A DNA stretch of 6,433 bases from an archaeon (lineage in GTDB: Archaea > Thermoproteota > Bathyarchaeia > TCS64): assembly GCA_020444005.1 (NCBI GenBank), contig JAHLLU010000125.1, forward strand, positions 1 to 6,433, read 5' to 3'. Below the pieces are notes generated by a model, which saw nothing but the letters and a program-made list of their open reading frames with translations, was not told the DNA's origin and did no database searches. A program made the position numbers and the translations under genes. Shown here piece after piece: positions 1 to 5,659 of this stretch (the stretch's first letter is position 1; each line of letters opens with the position of its first letter).

Positions 1-333
1 CACCGATCCGATATACACCGACTAAACGACTATCTAATCGCCTTCAGCGAGGTAGGATCGTATCAAGCATCAGGCGCAAGAGCATTAATCAGCCTAGGCG
101 CAGACCTAGCAATAGTAGTTGGAGAAGAAAAGACAGGATTACGTGCCAGTCTTCGATCAACACAGAGTTTCTTTGATACATCTAGAGTTCATTTAGGTGA
201 GCTTGTTTCTGAGTACTCTAATGCTTTTAGTGGTTCTGGAAGTGGTCACCCAACCGCAGCTGGATATAATGGGGTAGGCGATTATGATGATTTCAAGCGA
301 GAATTATTGAAGATACTTTCTGAGCAACTATAG
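1..333 (+). CDS. DHH-family phosphoesterase, C-terminal (DHHA1) part; 5' end outside the window
   Basis: The frame is open from base 1 to a TAG at 331-333 and gives 110 residues with no start inside the window. The visible part is a DHHA1 domain, the substrate-binding half of DHH phosphoesterases such as RecJ-like nucleases, NrnA-type oligoribonucleases and cyclic-dinucleotide phosphodiesterases. Two signatures support this: an RASLRS stretch at visible residues 48-53, and the glycine-rich GSGSGHPTAAGYNG loop at 78-91, whose GHPTAAG matches the GGGHxxAAG motif that contacts the nucleic acid or nucleotide phosphate. The catalytic DHH domain lies upstream, so substrate and subclass cannot be told. 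The protein should be cytoplasmic. It ends 62 bases from the convergent oxidoreductase gene. Synonymous codon use changes sharply at about base 135 (see findings). The DHHA1 assignment is firm; a specific enzyme name is not. Confidence 0.85.
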   Translation, partial: HRSDIHRLNDYLIAFSEVGSYQASGARALISLGADLAIVVGEEKTGLRASLRSTQSFFDTSRVHLGELVSEYSNAFSGSGSGHPTAAGYNGVGDYDDFKRELLKILSEQL

Positions 334-395
334 AAAAGAAAACCTCAACGCCTTTTCCGGTGTAAGAAACCCTCTGACTGTGAATAAATCGGAGG
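334..395. terminator. Convergent intergenic gap with T-rich termination signals
   Basis: This is the gap between two converging genes. On the minus strand, downstream of the oxidoreductase stop, the complement of 334-342 reads TTTTCTTTT, a T-rich tract of the kind that terminates archaeal transcription. On the plus strand there is only a short TTTT at 353-356. I see no convincing hairpin. The assignment rests on position and T content. Confidence 0.35.
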
Positions 396-1673
396 CTATG
401 CTACTAGTTTAGCTGCTAGATACTTGGCCAACGCTACAATAGTCAATACTGGAGGTTTTCCCGGTGCCTCAGGGAAGACGCTGCAATCACAAACATATAG
501 ACCAGATACCTCGGTCTCTAAATCGCTGTTTACGACTCGACCTATTCCTGCTGTTCCCCCGGGGTGTCCCGCTCTTGTATGGGTCCTGAACACTGAATTG
601 GGCTCTACACCTGCAGCTAACAATAGATCTTTAGATCTTTTGTATCCTTTGTCTAGTTTATCCATGTCTACCTTTGGTCTCGGCTTCACGAATGAACCAT
701 CTGCAAATACCGTGCCGTTGGCTGTGTCCTTGGTTTTTGCCATTACTCCAATTAATTTACCTAACTTTAGAATAACGTGTTTCTTGGATAATGGGATACG
801 ATCTGTGAGTAAATCAAGGGGGCCTTCCATGGTTGGTGATAATATATAGCCCTCCGAATCATGGAAATCATCAATTATTGTCGCCATACCTAACTCAGTA
901 CTAAAATCTGCGTCTTTCACTACGCCAAACGTGTTTACCAAGGTATCACCAAAAAGGTGACTACCAGCCTCTAACCCAGAGTTTAACAAGATAACAGGAG
1001 TCCCCAAGCCTCCAGCTGCAAGCACTACAGTCTCGGCTTCTATTTCCTTCACGCCATCGGGTGTACGTGCCCTTACTCCTTTTACCTGATCCTCTTGGAT
1101 TAAAACCTCCTCCACAAAATGATTTTTCAAAAGTTTAGCCCCATGCTGGTATGAATCACCGATAAAATTCCGAGAAGTCCATTTCGCACCATAGATACAC
1201 CCAAGAACACAGTTACCACAGCCTCTGCACTTGTTGAAATCAATAAACTTGGGCATAGGCATGCAATTATATCCCAACTCTTGCGAGGCTTTCATCAGTA
1301 GTTTGGTTCTTTCTCCCATGTTATCTTCTGGACACTCTACAATGTTAAGATCGGACTCAGCTTCAATAAACTCAGCCTCAAGATCAACACCATGTGACTT
1401 GAACTCAGCCTGTAGAGCTCTCGTTCCATTCCCATAAGTTACTACTGATGAGCCGCCAACCATCTTTGTGCGCAGTATCTCAACATTGTCTTTACTGAAC
1501 TCTCCGGGACCGAAGAAGCCACCCGTATAAAATTTCAGCGCGTTGAACTCTGTGCCTAGCTTGGGATAGGCTCCTGCATCTAAAATAGTCACCTTTTTTC
1601 CTTTTTTGGATAGTTCTCGTGCTATGGATGCTCCACCGGTTCCAGATCCAACAACAAGACAATCACAAGACAT
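396..1673 (-). CDS. GMC-family FAD-dependent oxidoreductase with a ferredoxin-like Cys motif
   Basis: A 425-residue flavoprotein, probably oxidising an alcohol, sugar or related substrate; the substrate is not inferable. The N-terminus has the Rossmann dinucleotide motif GSGTGG at residues 9-14, followed by the acidic ribose-binding residue D32 in ILDAG (usually Glu in this family). A GMC flavin-anchoring stretch, GGSSVVTYGN, lies at 73-82. Residues 149-159 hold C-x2-C-x2-C-x3-C, which resembles a [4Fe-4S] site and suggests electron transfer to a partner rather than oxygen use. The C-terminal GMC domain has H370 in HPGGT at the usual catalytic His position. The second catalytic His/Asn position appears to be Pro (P408 in GKPPVLTI). 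It is shorter than typical 500-600-residue GMC enzymes and has no signal peptide or membrane segment. The ATG at 1673 starts immediately before the Rossmann strand. No Shine-Dalgarno precedes it, but a TATA-like box lies about 26 bases upstream, so the transcript may be leaderless. It diverges from the ECF operon. Confidence 0.85.
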   Translation of the reverse strand: MSCDCLVVGSGTGGASIARELSKKGKKVTILDAGAYPKLGTEFNALKFYTGGFFGPGEFSKDNVEILRTKMVGGSSVVTYGNGTRALQAEFKSHGVDLEAEFIEAESDLNIVECPEDNMGERTKLLMKASQELGYNCMPMPKFIDFNKCRGCGNCVLGCIYGAKWTSRNFIGDSYQHGAKLLKNHFVEEVLIQEDQVKGVRARTPDGVKEIEAETVVLAAGGLGTPVILLNSGLEAGSHLFGDTLVNTFGVVKDADFSTELGMATIIDDFHDSEGYILSPTMEGPLDLLTDRIPLSKKHVILKLGKLIGVMAKTKDTANGTVFADGSFVKPRPKVDMDKLDKGYKRSKDLLLAAGVEPNSVFRTHTRAGHPGGTAGIGRVVNSDLETEVSGLYVCDCSVFPEAPGKPPVLTIVALAKYLAAKLVA

Positions 1674-1694
1674 GAATGAGATATCTTTGACTGG

Positions 1695-1704
1695 ATATAA
1701 AAAA
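1695..1704 (-). promoter_or_regulatory. TATA-like box for the GMC oxidoreductase gene
   Basis: Read on the minus strand this is TTTTTTATAT. Its centre is about 26 bases before the A of the ATG at 1673, the usual archaeal distance from TATA box to transcription start. With no Shine-Dalgarno between, this fits a leaderless mRNA. A second AT stretch at 1711-1717 is an alternative. Confidence 0.4.
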
Positions 1705-1760
1705 CATCGATAAAAACTGTAGCACCTTAGAGGAATGGGTTTGGTTAGCCTATTTGCATT

Positions 1761-1784
1761 ATATTATAGAGTAAACTATATTAT
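1761..1784. promoter_or_regulatory. Imperfect inverted repeat overlapping the TATA-like boxes of the ECF operon
   Basis: Arms ATATTATAG (1761-1769) and CTATATTAT (1776-1784) are complementary at 8 of 9 positions and flank a 6-base spacer AGTAAA. Both arms also contain ATATTAT, so it reads as a direct repeat with a 17-base step. The segment is the most TATA-like stretch upstream of the ATPase gene and would give a start near 1787-1810, with a leader of roughly 15-40 bases. An operator overlapping the core promoter is plausible, but AT-rich promoters make such symmetry by chance fairly often. Confidence 0.35.
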
Positions 1785-1811
1785 CCTAGAGGGGTTCAAT
1801 ATCCGAGTTCA

Positions 1812-1817
1812 GGGGAG
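1812..1817 (+). promoter_or_regulatory. Shine-Dalgarno site for the ECF ATPase (decides a GTG start)
   Basis: GGGGAG sits 6 bases before the GTG at 1824. No other start codon lies in frame between about 1767 and 1824. Translation from GTG begins ALIEVKDLSYTYP, the normal first strand of an ABC domain, so the GTG start is well supported. Confidence 0.65.
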
Positions 1818-1823
1818 ACTGCC

Positions 1824-3557
1824 GTGGCGCTAATTGAAGTCAAAGACCTAAGCTACACATACCCACAGGCAGAACACCCCGCCATAAAGAACATCAACCT
1901 AGAGATAAACCAAGGCGAGTTCATTCTTCTCACAGGGCCAAGCGGCTGCGGAAAAACAACTTTCTGCCGAACCTTGAACGGACTGATACCCAAGTTTTAC
2001 AACGGCGAGATGACGGGAAAGGTTATCGTAAATGGCTTAGATACCGCCGATCATAGCACCATGGAGTTAGCTCAACACGTAGGGCTCATTTTCCAGAATC
2101 CAGACAACCAGATATTTGCACTAACTGTTGAGAAAGACATTGCATTCGGGTTAGAAAACCTCGGGAAATCAAAGCCTGAGATGTATAAAGAGATAGACTG
2201 GGCAGCCGAAGTAACAGGCATACAAGACCTACGACACAGAGCAACCCACGAACTTTCTGGGGGTCAAAAACAGCGACTTACCATCGCCTCCGTCTTGGCT
2301 ATGCATCCGAAGATAATCGTAATGGATGAGCCTACTAGCTTCCTTGACCCTGTTGGCGCTGAGCACATATTTGAGGTATTGAATCAGCTTAACCAAGAGC
2401 TTTGCATCACGATCATAATCATAGAGCATAGGATCGATATAGCAGCGAAATACGTAGATCGCATCATTGTATTTGACCGTGGCGAGGTACGTAGTGATGG
2501 TTCTCCTGAAGAGATCCTATCAAACGAGGACACCCGCCTCTTAGGGGTCGGTATACCCAGAATACTCACTTTAGCGAAGCGCCTGAAAGATGAGGTAATT
2601 TTTGATAATAATCCATTAACCGTTGACCATTTTTATGACAAGATATGCACAGTAATACAGCCAGCATCAAACAAGAACACAAAACCACCATTTGATCTAG
2701 ATGAACTATCAGGAGAATACCATCACAAGCCACTAATTGAGATAAGTGATCTCTACTTTGATTACCCGGGAAATGTCACCGCGTTACAAGGCGTTAATCT
2801 AACGATACACGATGGAGACTATGTCGCCATAATGGGTGAGAACGGAGCAGGCAAGACCACGCTAGTAAAACACTTCAACGGACTTCTAAGACCAAAATCA
2901 GGCAACATACGGTTCATGGGAGAAGACATAAAGGACAAGAGCGTCGCCCAGCTAGCAAGAAAAATTGGTCTCGTTTTCCAGAACCCTGATGATCAATTAT
3001 TCGAGGAAACCGTTGAGAAAGAGATCAGCTTTGCATTACATAACTTTGGCATAAAGGAATCATTGATTGAGAAACGGGTAAACTGGGCGCTAAACCTCCT
3101 CGATATTGGAAAATACAAGGAAAAGAGTCCATTCGCTTTGAGTGGCGGCGAACGAAAACGAGTAGCCTTAGCCAGTGTACTTGCATGGGACCCAGATGTA
3201 TTGGTGCTGGATGAGCCTACAATTGGTCAGGATTATGGTCAAAAGGAACGTCTACGCCACTTCCTGATGCAGTTAAGAACACAGGGCAAGACCGTCGTGA
3301 TTGTAACTCATGATGTTGAGTTTGTGGCTGAAAGCCAGCCTCATATTGTCTTGATGGCTGATGGTAACGTAGTGACCGAGGGAAGCACCAAACAGATAAT
3401 GACCGCCACAGAGGCACTAGCACGGTGCAGCGTGGCTAAACCCGAGATCACTCGATTATTCACAAGACTAGCTGATTATGGGTTGCCCAATGATGTCGTT
3501 GATGTTGATGAGGCATACGACTTGTTGAATAGAAAAATCAGGGAGGCGAGAAAATGA
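1824..3557 (+). CDS. ecfA: Fused double ATPase subunit of an ECF transporter (EcfA-EcfA' / CbiO-type)
   Basis: A 577-residue protein with two complete ABC ATPase domains in tandem, which power uptake by an energy-coupling factor transporter at the inner face of the membrane. Domain 1 (about 1-235): Walker A GPSGCGKTT 38-46, Q-loop FQNPDNQ 90-96, signature LSGGQ 144-148, Walker B ending at catalytic E169, switch H202. Domain 2 (about 302-520): Walker A GENGAGKTT 338-346, Q-loop FQNPDDQ 385-391, signature LSGGE 439-443, Walker B with E464, switch H496. All catalytic residues are present in both halves, so both ATP sites should work. The FQNPDxQ(I/L)F Q-loop followed by TVEK(D/E)I(A/S)F is characteristic of the EcfA/CbiO class, which normally exists as two separate 270-290-residue subunits; here they are joined by a linker at about 240-300. 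A tail of about 60 residues follows domain 2. The stop overlaps the T-component start by four bases, so the two are co-transcribed and probably translationally coupled. Substrate is unknown because no S component is present. Confidence 0.92.
   Translation: MALIEVKDLSYTYPQAEHPAIKNINLEINQGEFILLTGPSGCGKTTFCRTLNGLIPKFYNGEMTGKVIVNGLDTADHSTMELAQHVGLIFQNPDNQIFALTVEKDIAFGLENLGKSKPEMYKEIDWAAEVTGIQDLRHRATHELSGGQKQRLTIASVLAMHPKIIVMDEPTSFLDPVGAEHIFEVLNQLNQELCITIIIIEHRIDIAAKYVDRIIVFDRGEVRSDGSPEEILSNEDTRLLGVGIPRILTLAKRLKDEVIFDNNPLTVDHFYDKICTVIQPASNKNTKPPFDLDELSGEYHHKPLIEISDLYFDYPGNVTALQGVNLTIHDGDYVAIMGENGAGKTTLVKHFNGLLRPKSGNIRFMGEDIKDKSVAQLARKIGLVFQNPDDQLFEETVEKEISFALHNFGIKESLIEKRVNWALNLLDIGKYKEKSPFALSGGERKRVALASVLAWDPDVLVLDEPTIGQDYGQKERLRHFLMQLRTQGKTVVIVTHDVEFVAESQPHIVLMADGNVVTEGSTKQIMTATEALARCSVAKPEITRLFTRLADYGLPNDVVDVDEAYDLLNRKIREARK
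3541..3546 (+). promoter_or_regulatory. Shine-Dalgarno site for the ECF T component
   Basis: GGGAGG lies inside the end of the ATPase gene, 7 bases before the ATG at 3554. It supports that start and the ATGA overlap with the ATPase stop. Confidence 0.7.
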
Positions 3558-4348
3558 GTCTCCTTGAAAGCCTAAGATTCACACGCGGCGATACAGTAAT
3601 TCATAACCTTGATCCAAGAGTCAAGTTCCTAATGACGCTAGTGTTTTTCAGCGTCTCGGTAATGTTTATGGATATAGTGCCATTGTTACTGGTTTTCGTT
3701 GTTCAGATTCCACTGGTTTTTCTAGCCAAGGTCACCAATGAATGGTTCAAGAGCATCAAAGGCGCAGGTTTCATCGCATCTTTCATCTTTGTGACCAACA
3801 TGATTAGCTTCTACTACTTCAGAAGCGGGGCACTCACATGGGACCTTGTAGAATACAGCCTCGCACTTACCATGCGTTTCATTGTACTAGTAAACAGCTT
3901 TAGCCTGTTCTTTATCACAACATCCCCCGATAAACTAAGCTTAGCACTTGAAAAAGTCAGAATCCCCTACGAGTTTAACTTTGCATTCATCACTGCTATT
4001 CGATTTGTACCTGTTTTAGCTGATGAGGCTCAAACCATAATGGATGCTCAGCGTTCACGTGGCTTGGAGCTTGATAAGGGAAACTTCTTGACCCGTATTA
4101 AGAACTATATTCCAATCTTATTGCCTTTGATTATCAATAGTATAAGGCGTAGTCTTGAGCTTGCTGAGGCGATGGAGTCAAGGGCTTTTGGTGCTACAGA
4201 TGATCGTACGAATCTTTACGAGTTAAAGATGAACAATATTGATGTTATGGTATTGGTTGTGTCGGTAATTTTATTGGTTTTAGCCGTGTACGCGAAGTTA
4301 TATTTACCACCTTTCCCGAGTCTATTGGGCAATGGACCAGTTTTTTAG
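3554..4348 (+). CDS. ecfT: ECF transporter transmembrane T component (EcfT / CbiQ family)
   Basis: A 264-residue integral membrane protein that couples the ATPases to a substrate-binding S subunit. It begins with the family-typical FTRGDTVIHNLDPRVKF (residues 9-25), in which the conserved DPR-K precedes the first membrane helix. Hydrophobic segments lie at about 23-39, 41-58, 71-89, 101-122, 185-197 and 230-249. The cytoplasmic coupling region carries the two short Arg motifs that dock onto the ATPases: AQRSRGLE (165-172) and AMESRAFGA (206-214). RFVPVLADEAQTIMDAQRSRG (150-170) is a strong EcfT signature. Length matches the family. It overlaps the ATPase gene by four bases and has its own Shine-Dalgarno, so the operon is A-A'-T. 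No S-component gene follows; the next gene is separated by 200 AT-rich bases. CbiQ of a cobalt importer is the close alternative, but no CbiM/CbiN is in view. Confidence 0.9.
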   Translation: MSLLESLRFTRGDTVIHNLDPRVKFLMTLVFFSVSVMFMDIVPLLLVFVVQIPLVFLAKVTNEWFKSIKGAGFIASFIFVTNMISFYYFRSGALTWDLVEYSLALTMRFIVLVNSFSLFFITTSPDKLSLALEKVRIPYEFNFAFITAIRFVPVLADEAQTIMDAQRSRGLELDKGNFLTRIKNYIPILLPLIINSIRRSLELAEAMESRAFGATDDRTNLYELKMNNIDVMVLVVSVILLVLAVYAKLYLPPFPSLLGNGPVF

Positions 4349-4354
4349 GCTGAA

Positions 4355-4368
4355 AATCAATTATTGTT
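4355..4368 (+). repeat. First copy of a 14-base imperfect direct repeat
   Basis: AATCAATTATTGTT just after the T-component stop matches AATCGATTATTGTT at 4473-4486 with one mismatch. The two copies are 118 bases apart in the gap before the PhoU gene. The run is also T-rich and may help end the ECF transcript. A near-copy lies inside the oxidoreductase gene at 870-881, so specificity is doubtful. Confidence 0.3.
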
Positions 4369-4405
4369 CTTATTCTCAACTTCTAATAATTTGTCTTGAT
4401 TACAA

Positions 4406-4472
4406 GTATTTATGAAAGAGTATGTTTATATTCGAGCAATTAGGATAAAAAACGAATAATGACCATAAATAC
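4406..4472. repeat. Nested inverted repeat upstream of the PhoU gene (possible leader hairpin or terminator)
   Basis: The outer arms GTATTTATG (4406-4414) and CATAAATAC (4464-4472) are perfectly complementary over 9 bases. Inside them, TATTCG (4429-4434) and CGAATA (4453-4458) pair over 6 bases around an 18-base loop. The unpaired strands between the stems are 14 and 5 bases long. As RNA this would be a two-stem hairpin; as DNA it encloses a TATA-like TTTATATT at 4425-4432. A T-rich run (4479-4492) follows the right arm, so it could also terminate the ECF transcript. Confidence 0.45.
4425..4432 (+). promoter_or_regulatory. Candidate TATA box for the PhoU gene
   Basis: TTTATATT with a purine-rich GAAAGAG just upstream (4414-4420) resembles an archaeal BRE-TATA arrangement and would start transcription near 4452-4457, leaving a leader of about 95 bases. 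Weaker alternatives are ATAAATA (4465-4471) and TTTTAGTAAA (4503-4512); the latter would give a leader of only about 20 bases. Confidence 0.3.
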
Positions 4473-4485
4473 AATCGATTATTGT
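4471..4485. promoter_or_regulatory. Possible operator: ACAAT-N5-ATTGT inverted repeat
   Basis: ACAAT (4471-4475) and ATTGT (4481-4485) form a perfect 5-base inverted repeat with a 5-base spacer, overlapping the second copy of the 14-base direct repeat (4473-4486). It lies 65-79 bases before the PhoU start and could bind a dimeric regulator, including the AbrB-type domain of PhoU itself. Evidence is symmetry and position only. Confidence 0.25.
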
Positions 4486-4539
4486 TTCTATTACAGTCTC
4501 GATTTTAGTAAAAGAATGAGGGTCATTGAATATCAAATT

Positions 4540-4544
4540 GGTGA
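4540..4544 (+). promoter_or_regulatory. Shine-Dalgarno site deciding the PhoU start
   Basis: GGTGA lies 5 bases before the ATG at 4550, good spacing. An in-frame TTG at 4526 would add eight residues, but its only purine-rich stretch (GAGGGT, 4518-4523) is two bases away and too close. The protein from ATG 4550 begins at MEPRKIQKVG, the usual start of archaeal AbrB-PhoU proteins. Confidence 0.6.
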
Positions 4545-4549
4545 ATATT

Positions 4550-5605
4550 ATGGAGCCTAGAAAAATCCAGAAGGTTGGATACTCTACCTTATCTGTTTCA
4601 CTCCCCATGAACTGGGCGAAAAAAACAGGTATCAAGAAAGGTGATGTTGTTTTCATATCTGAAGAAAACGATGGAGCACTAAGAATCACACCGGAGCCCA
4701 CTCAAACTGAGGACCAGAGTATATACGTAGTCAATGTAGACAACTGCGATAACACAAAGGTTCTCGCTCGCGTAATTGTCGGTAACTATGTTCTCGGCAG
4801 GAACCTCATCAAAGTAGAGTCTGAGAGACGACTAATGAGGGAACAAATCGAGTCCATAAGGGAAGTCACTCAGAAGCTTCTCGGAATTGGGATCATCGAG
4901 GAGAGCGACAGACATCTCCTACTACAGTGCAGCGTAGACCCCAAAAGCTTCCCACTTGAGACCGTAATCAAACGCCTCTACGTAATCACAAGCATCATGT
5001 TCAAGGAAAGTATGGACGCCCTCATCGACAGGGACATGGAGCTAGCCAAAGACGCCATAGCACGTGAACACGAGGCAGACACTATCTTCTGGCTACTAAC
5101 AAGGCTCCTTGCATCAGCACAACAGTCAAGAATAATCTCAGAAGCCATCGGCATTATTGAGCCAATGGAGATCGTTGAGAACAACCTGATTGCATGGTAT
5201 CTTGAGATGATAGGCGACAGGCTATATGCTATTGCGAAAGACATCATTGCACTTGAAGAACTAAGAAACGATGAGGATGAGGAGCTATTTGAGAGACTCA
5301 GCCAAATTGGGTTAGTTGTATTCACGATGTTTGACCAAGCAATGAAGAGCATGTTCGAGAGCGATATCAAGCTGGCAAGCGACGCAGTAGACCTCTACGA
5401 GGCAGTGGGACACGAGGAAGACTCTCTGCTCAAAGAGTTCCAAGAAAACCACAACCCCGAGCTTTCAGCATATGTCAATGAGATTGCCTGGGAACTCAGG
5501 ATTATCGCTGAATATAGCACAGCAATCGCTACAATAAGCATAGATAATGTGCTTTGGAGCGAGAACGAAATCTGCTCTGTTATACAACCAGATGATGAGG
5601 AGTAA
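4550..5605 (+). CDS. phoU: AbrB-PhoU family phosphate-uptake regulator
   Basis: A 351-residue cytoplasmic regulator. Residues 4-48 form an AbrB/SpoVT-type swapped-hairpin domain (RKIQKVGYSTLSVSLPMNWAKK, then GIKKGDVV), a likely DNA-binding element. From about 70 to 335 it is helical with two PhoU repeats. In repeat 1 the metal-binding E-x3-D motifs are intact: E173-H-E-A-D177 and E219-M-I-G-D223. In repeat 2 the equivalents look degenerate: G287-H-E-E-D291, and R317-I-I-A-E321 where E-x3-D is expected. PhoU proteins restrain Pst phosphate import and signal phosphate status; the archaeal AbrB fusion suggests it may also act on promoters directly. No Pst, Pit or histidine kinase gene is in view, so the target is inferred only from the family. 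It stands alone behind a 200-base AT-rich leader with inverted repeats. ATG 4550 is preferred to TTG 4526 because of the GGTGA site. Family certain; phosphate role probable. Confidence 0.85.
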   Translation: MEPRKIQKVGYSTLSVSLPMNWAKKTGIKKGDVVFISEENDGALRITPEPTQTEDQSIYVVNVDNCDNTKVLARVIVGNYVLGRNLIKVESERRLMREQIESIREVTQKLLGIGIIEESDRHLLLQCSVDPKSFPLETVIKRLYVITSIMFKESMDALIDRDMELAKDAIAREHEADTIFWLLTRLLASAQQSRIISEAIGIIEPMEIVENNLIAWYLEMIGDRLYAIAKDIIALEELRNDEDEELFERLSQIGLVVFTMFDQAMKSMFESDIKLASDAVDLYEAVGHEEDSLLKEFQENHNPELSAYVNEIAWELRIIAEYSTAIATISIDNVLWSENEICSVIQPDDEE

Positions 5606-5623
5606 TCCTCTCCTATTTGTTTT
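5597..5623 (+). terminator. Hairpin over the PhoU stop codon followed by a T-rich run
   Basis: GAGGA (5597-5601) and TCCTC (5606-5610) pair around a GTAA loop that contains the TAA stop. GUAA is a stable GNRA-type tetraloop. TTTGTTTT follows at 5616-5623. The stem is only five base pairs and archaeal termination relies mainly on the T tract, so this is a modest call. Confidence 0.4.
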
Positions 5624-5634
5624 ACAAAGATACA

Positions 5635-5646
5635 AAAACATGTTTT
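5635..5646. promoter_or_regulatory. Perfect 12-base palindrome AAAACATGTTTT in front of the M20 gene
   Basis: The palindrome lies 14-25 bases before the ATG at 5660, in the region where the TATA box of a leaderless transcript would sit. No better TATA box and no Shine-Dalgarno is visible in this 54-base gap. It could be an operator. A 12-base palindrome here is mildly unusual, not decisive. Confidence 0.3.
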
Positions 5647-5659
5647 ACTGTATAGTTGT

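Noticed and set aside
424..849. 141-residue open frame on the plus strand
   Set aside because: It lies entirely antisense to the well-supported oxidoreductase gene and its translation shows no recognisable domain.
870..881. Third copy of the ATCAATTATTGT element
   Set aside because: It encodes T-I-I-D-D of the oxidoreductase in frame and is most simply a coding coincidence; it lowers the weight of the intergenic repeat pair.
1725..1796. Imperfect direct repeat (CCTTAGAGG at 1725-1733, TCCTAGAGG near 1784-1792)
   Set aside because: Only TAGAGG is shared exactly, with no symmetry and no spacing typical of an operator.
1674..1823. Possible vitamin riboswitch (TPP, cobalamin) before the ECF operon
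   Set aside because: I looked for the conserved core sequences of TPP and cobalamin riboswitches and found none; the likely leader is under about 40 bases, too short.
4426..4701. 91-residue minus-strand open frame across the PhoU start
   Set aside because: It overlaps the PhoU AbrB domain and its leader, has no Shine-Dalgarno or recognisable domain, and is best explained as chance in AT-rich DNA.
4978..5370. 130-residue minus-strand open frame rich in Ser and Ile
   Set aside because: It is antisense to the PhoU gene; its Ser runs come from the complement of Glu/Asp-rich helix codons. No start signal or domain.
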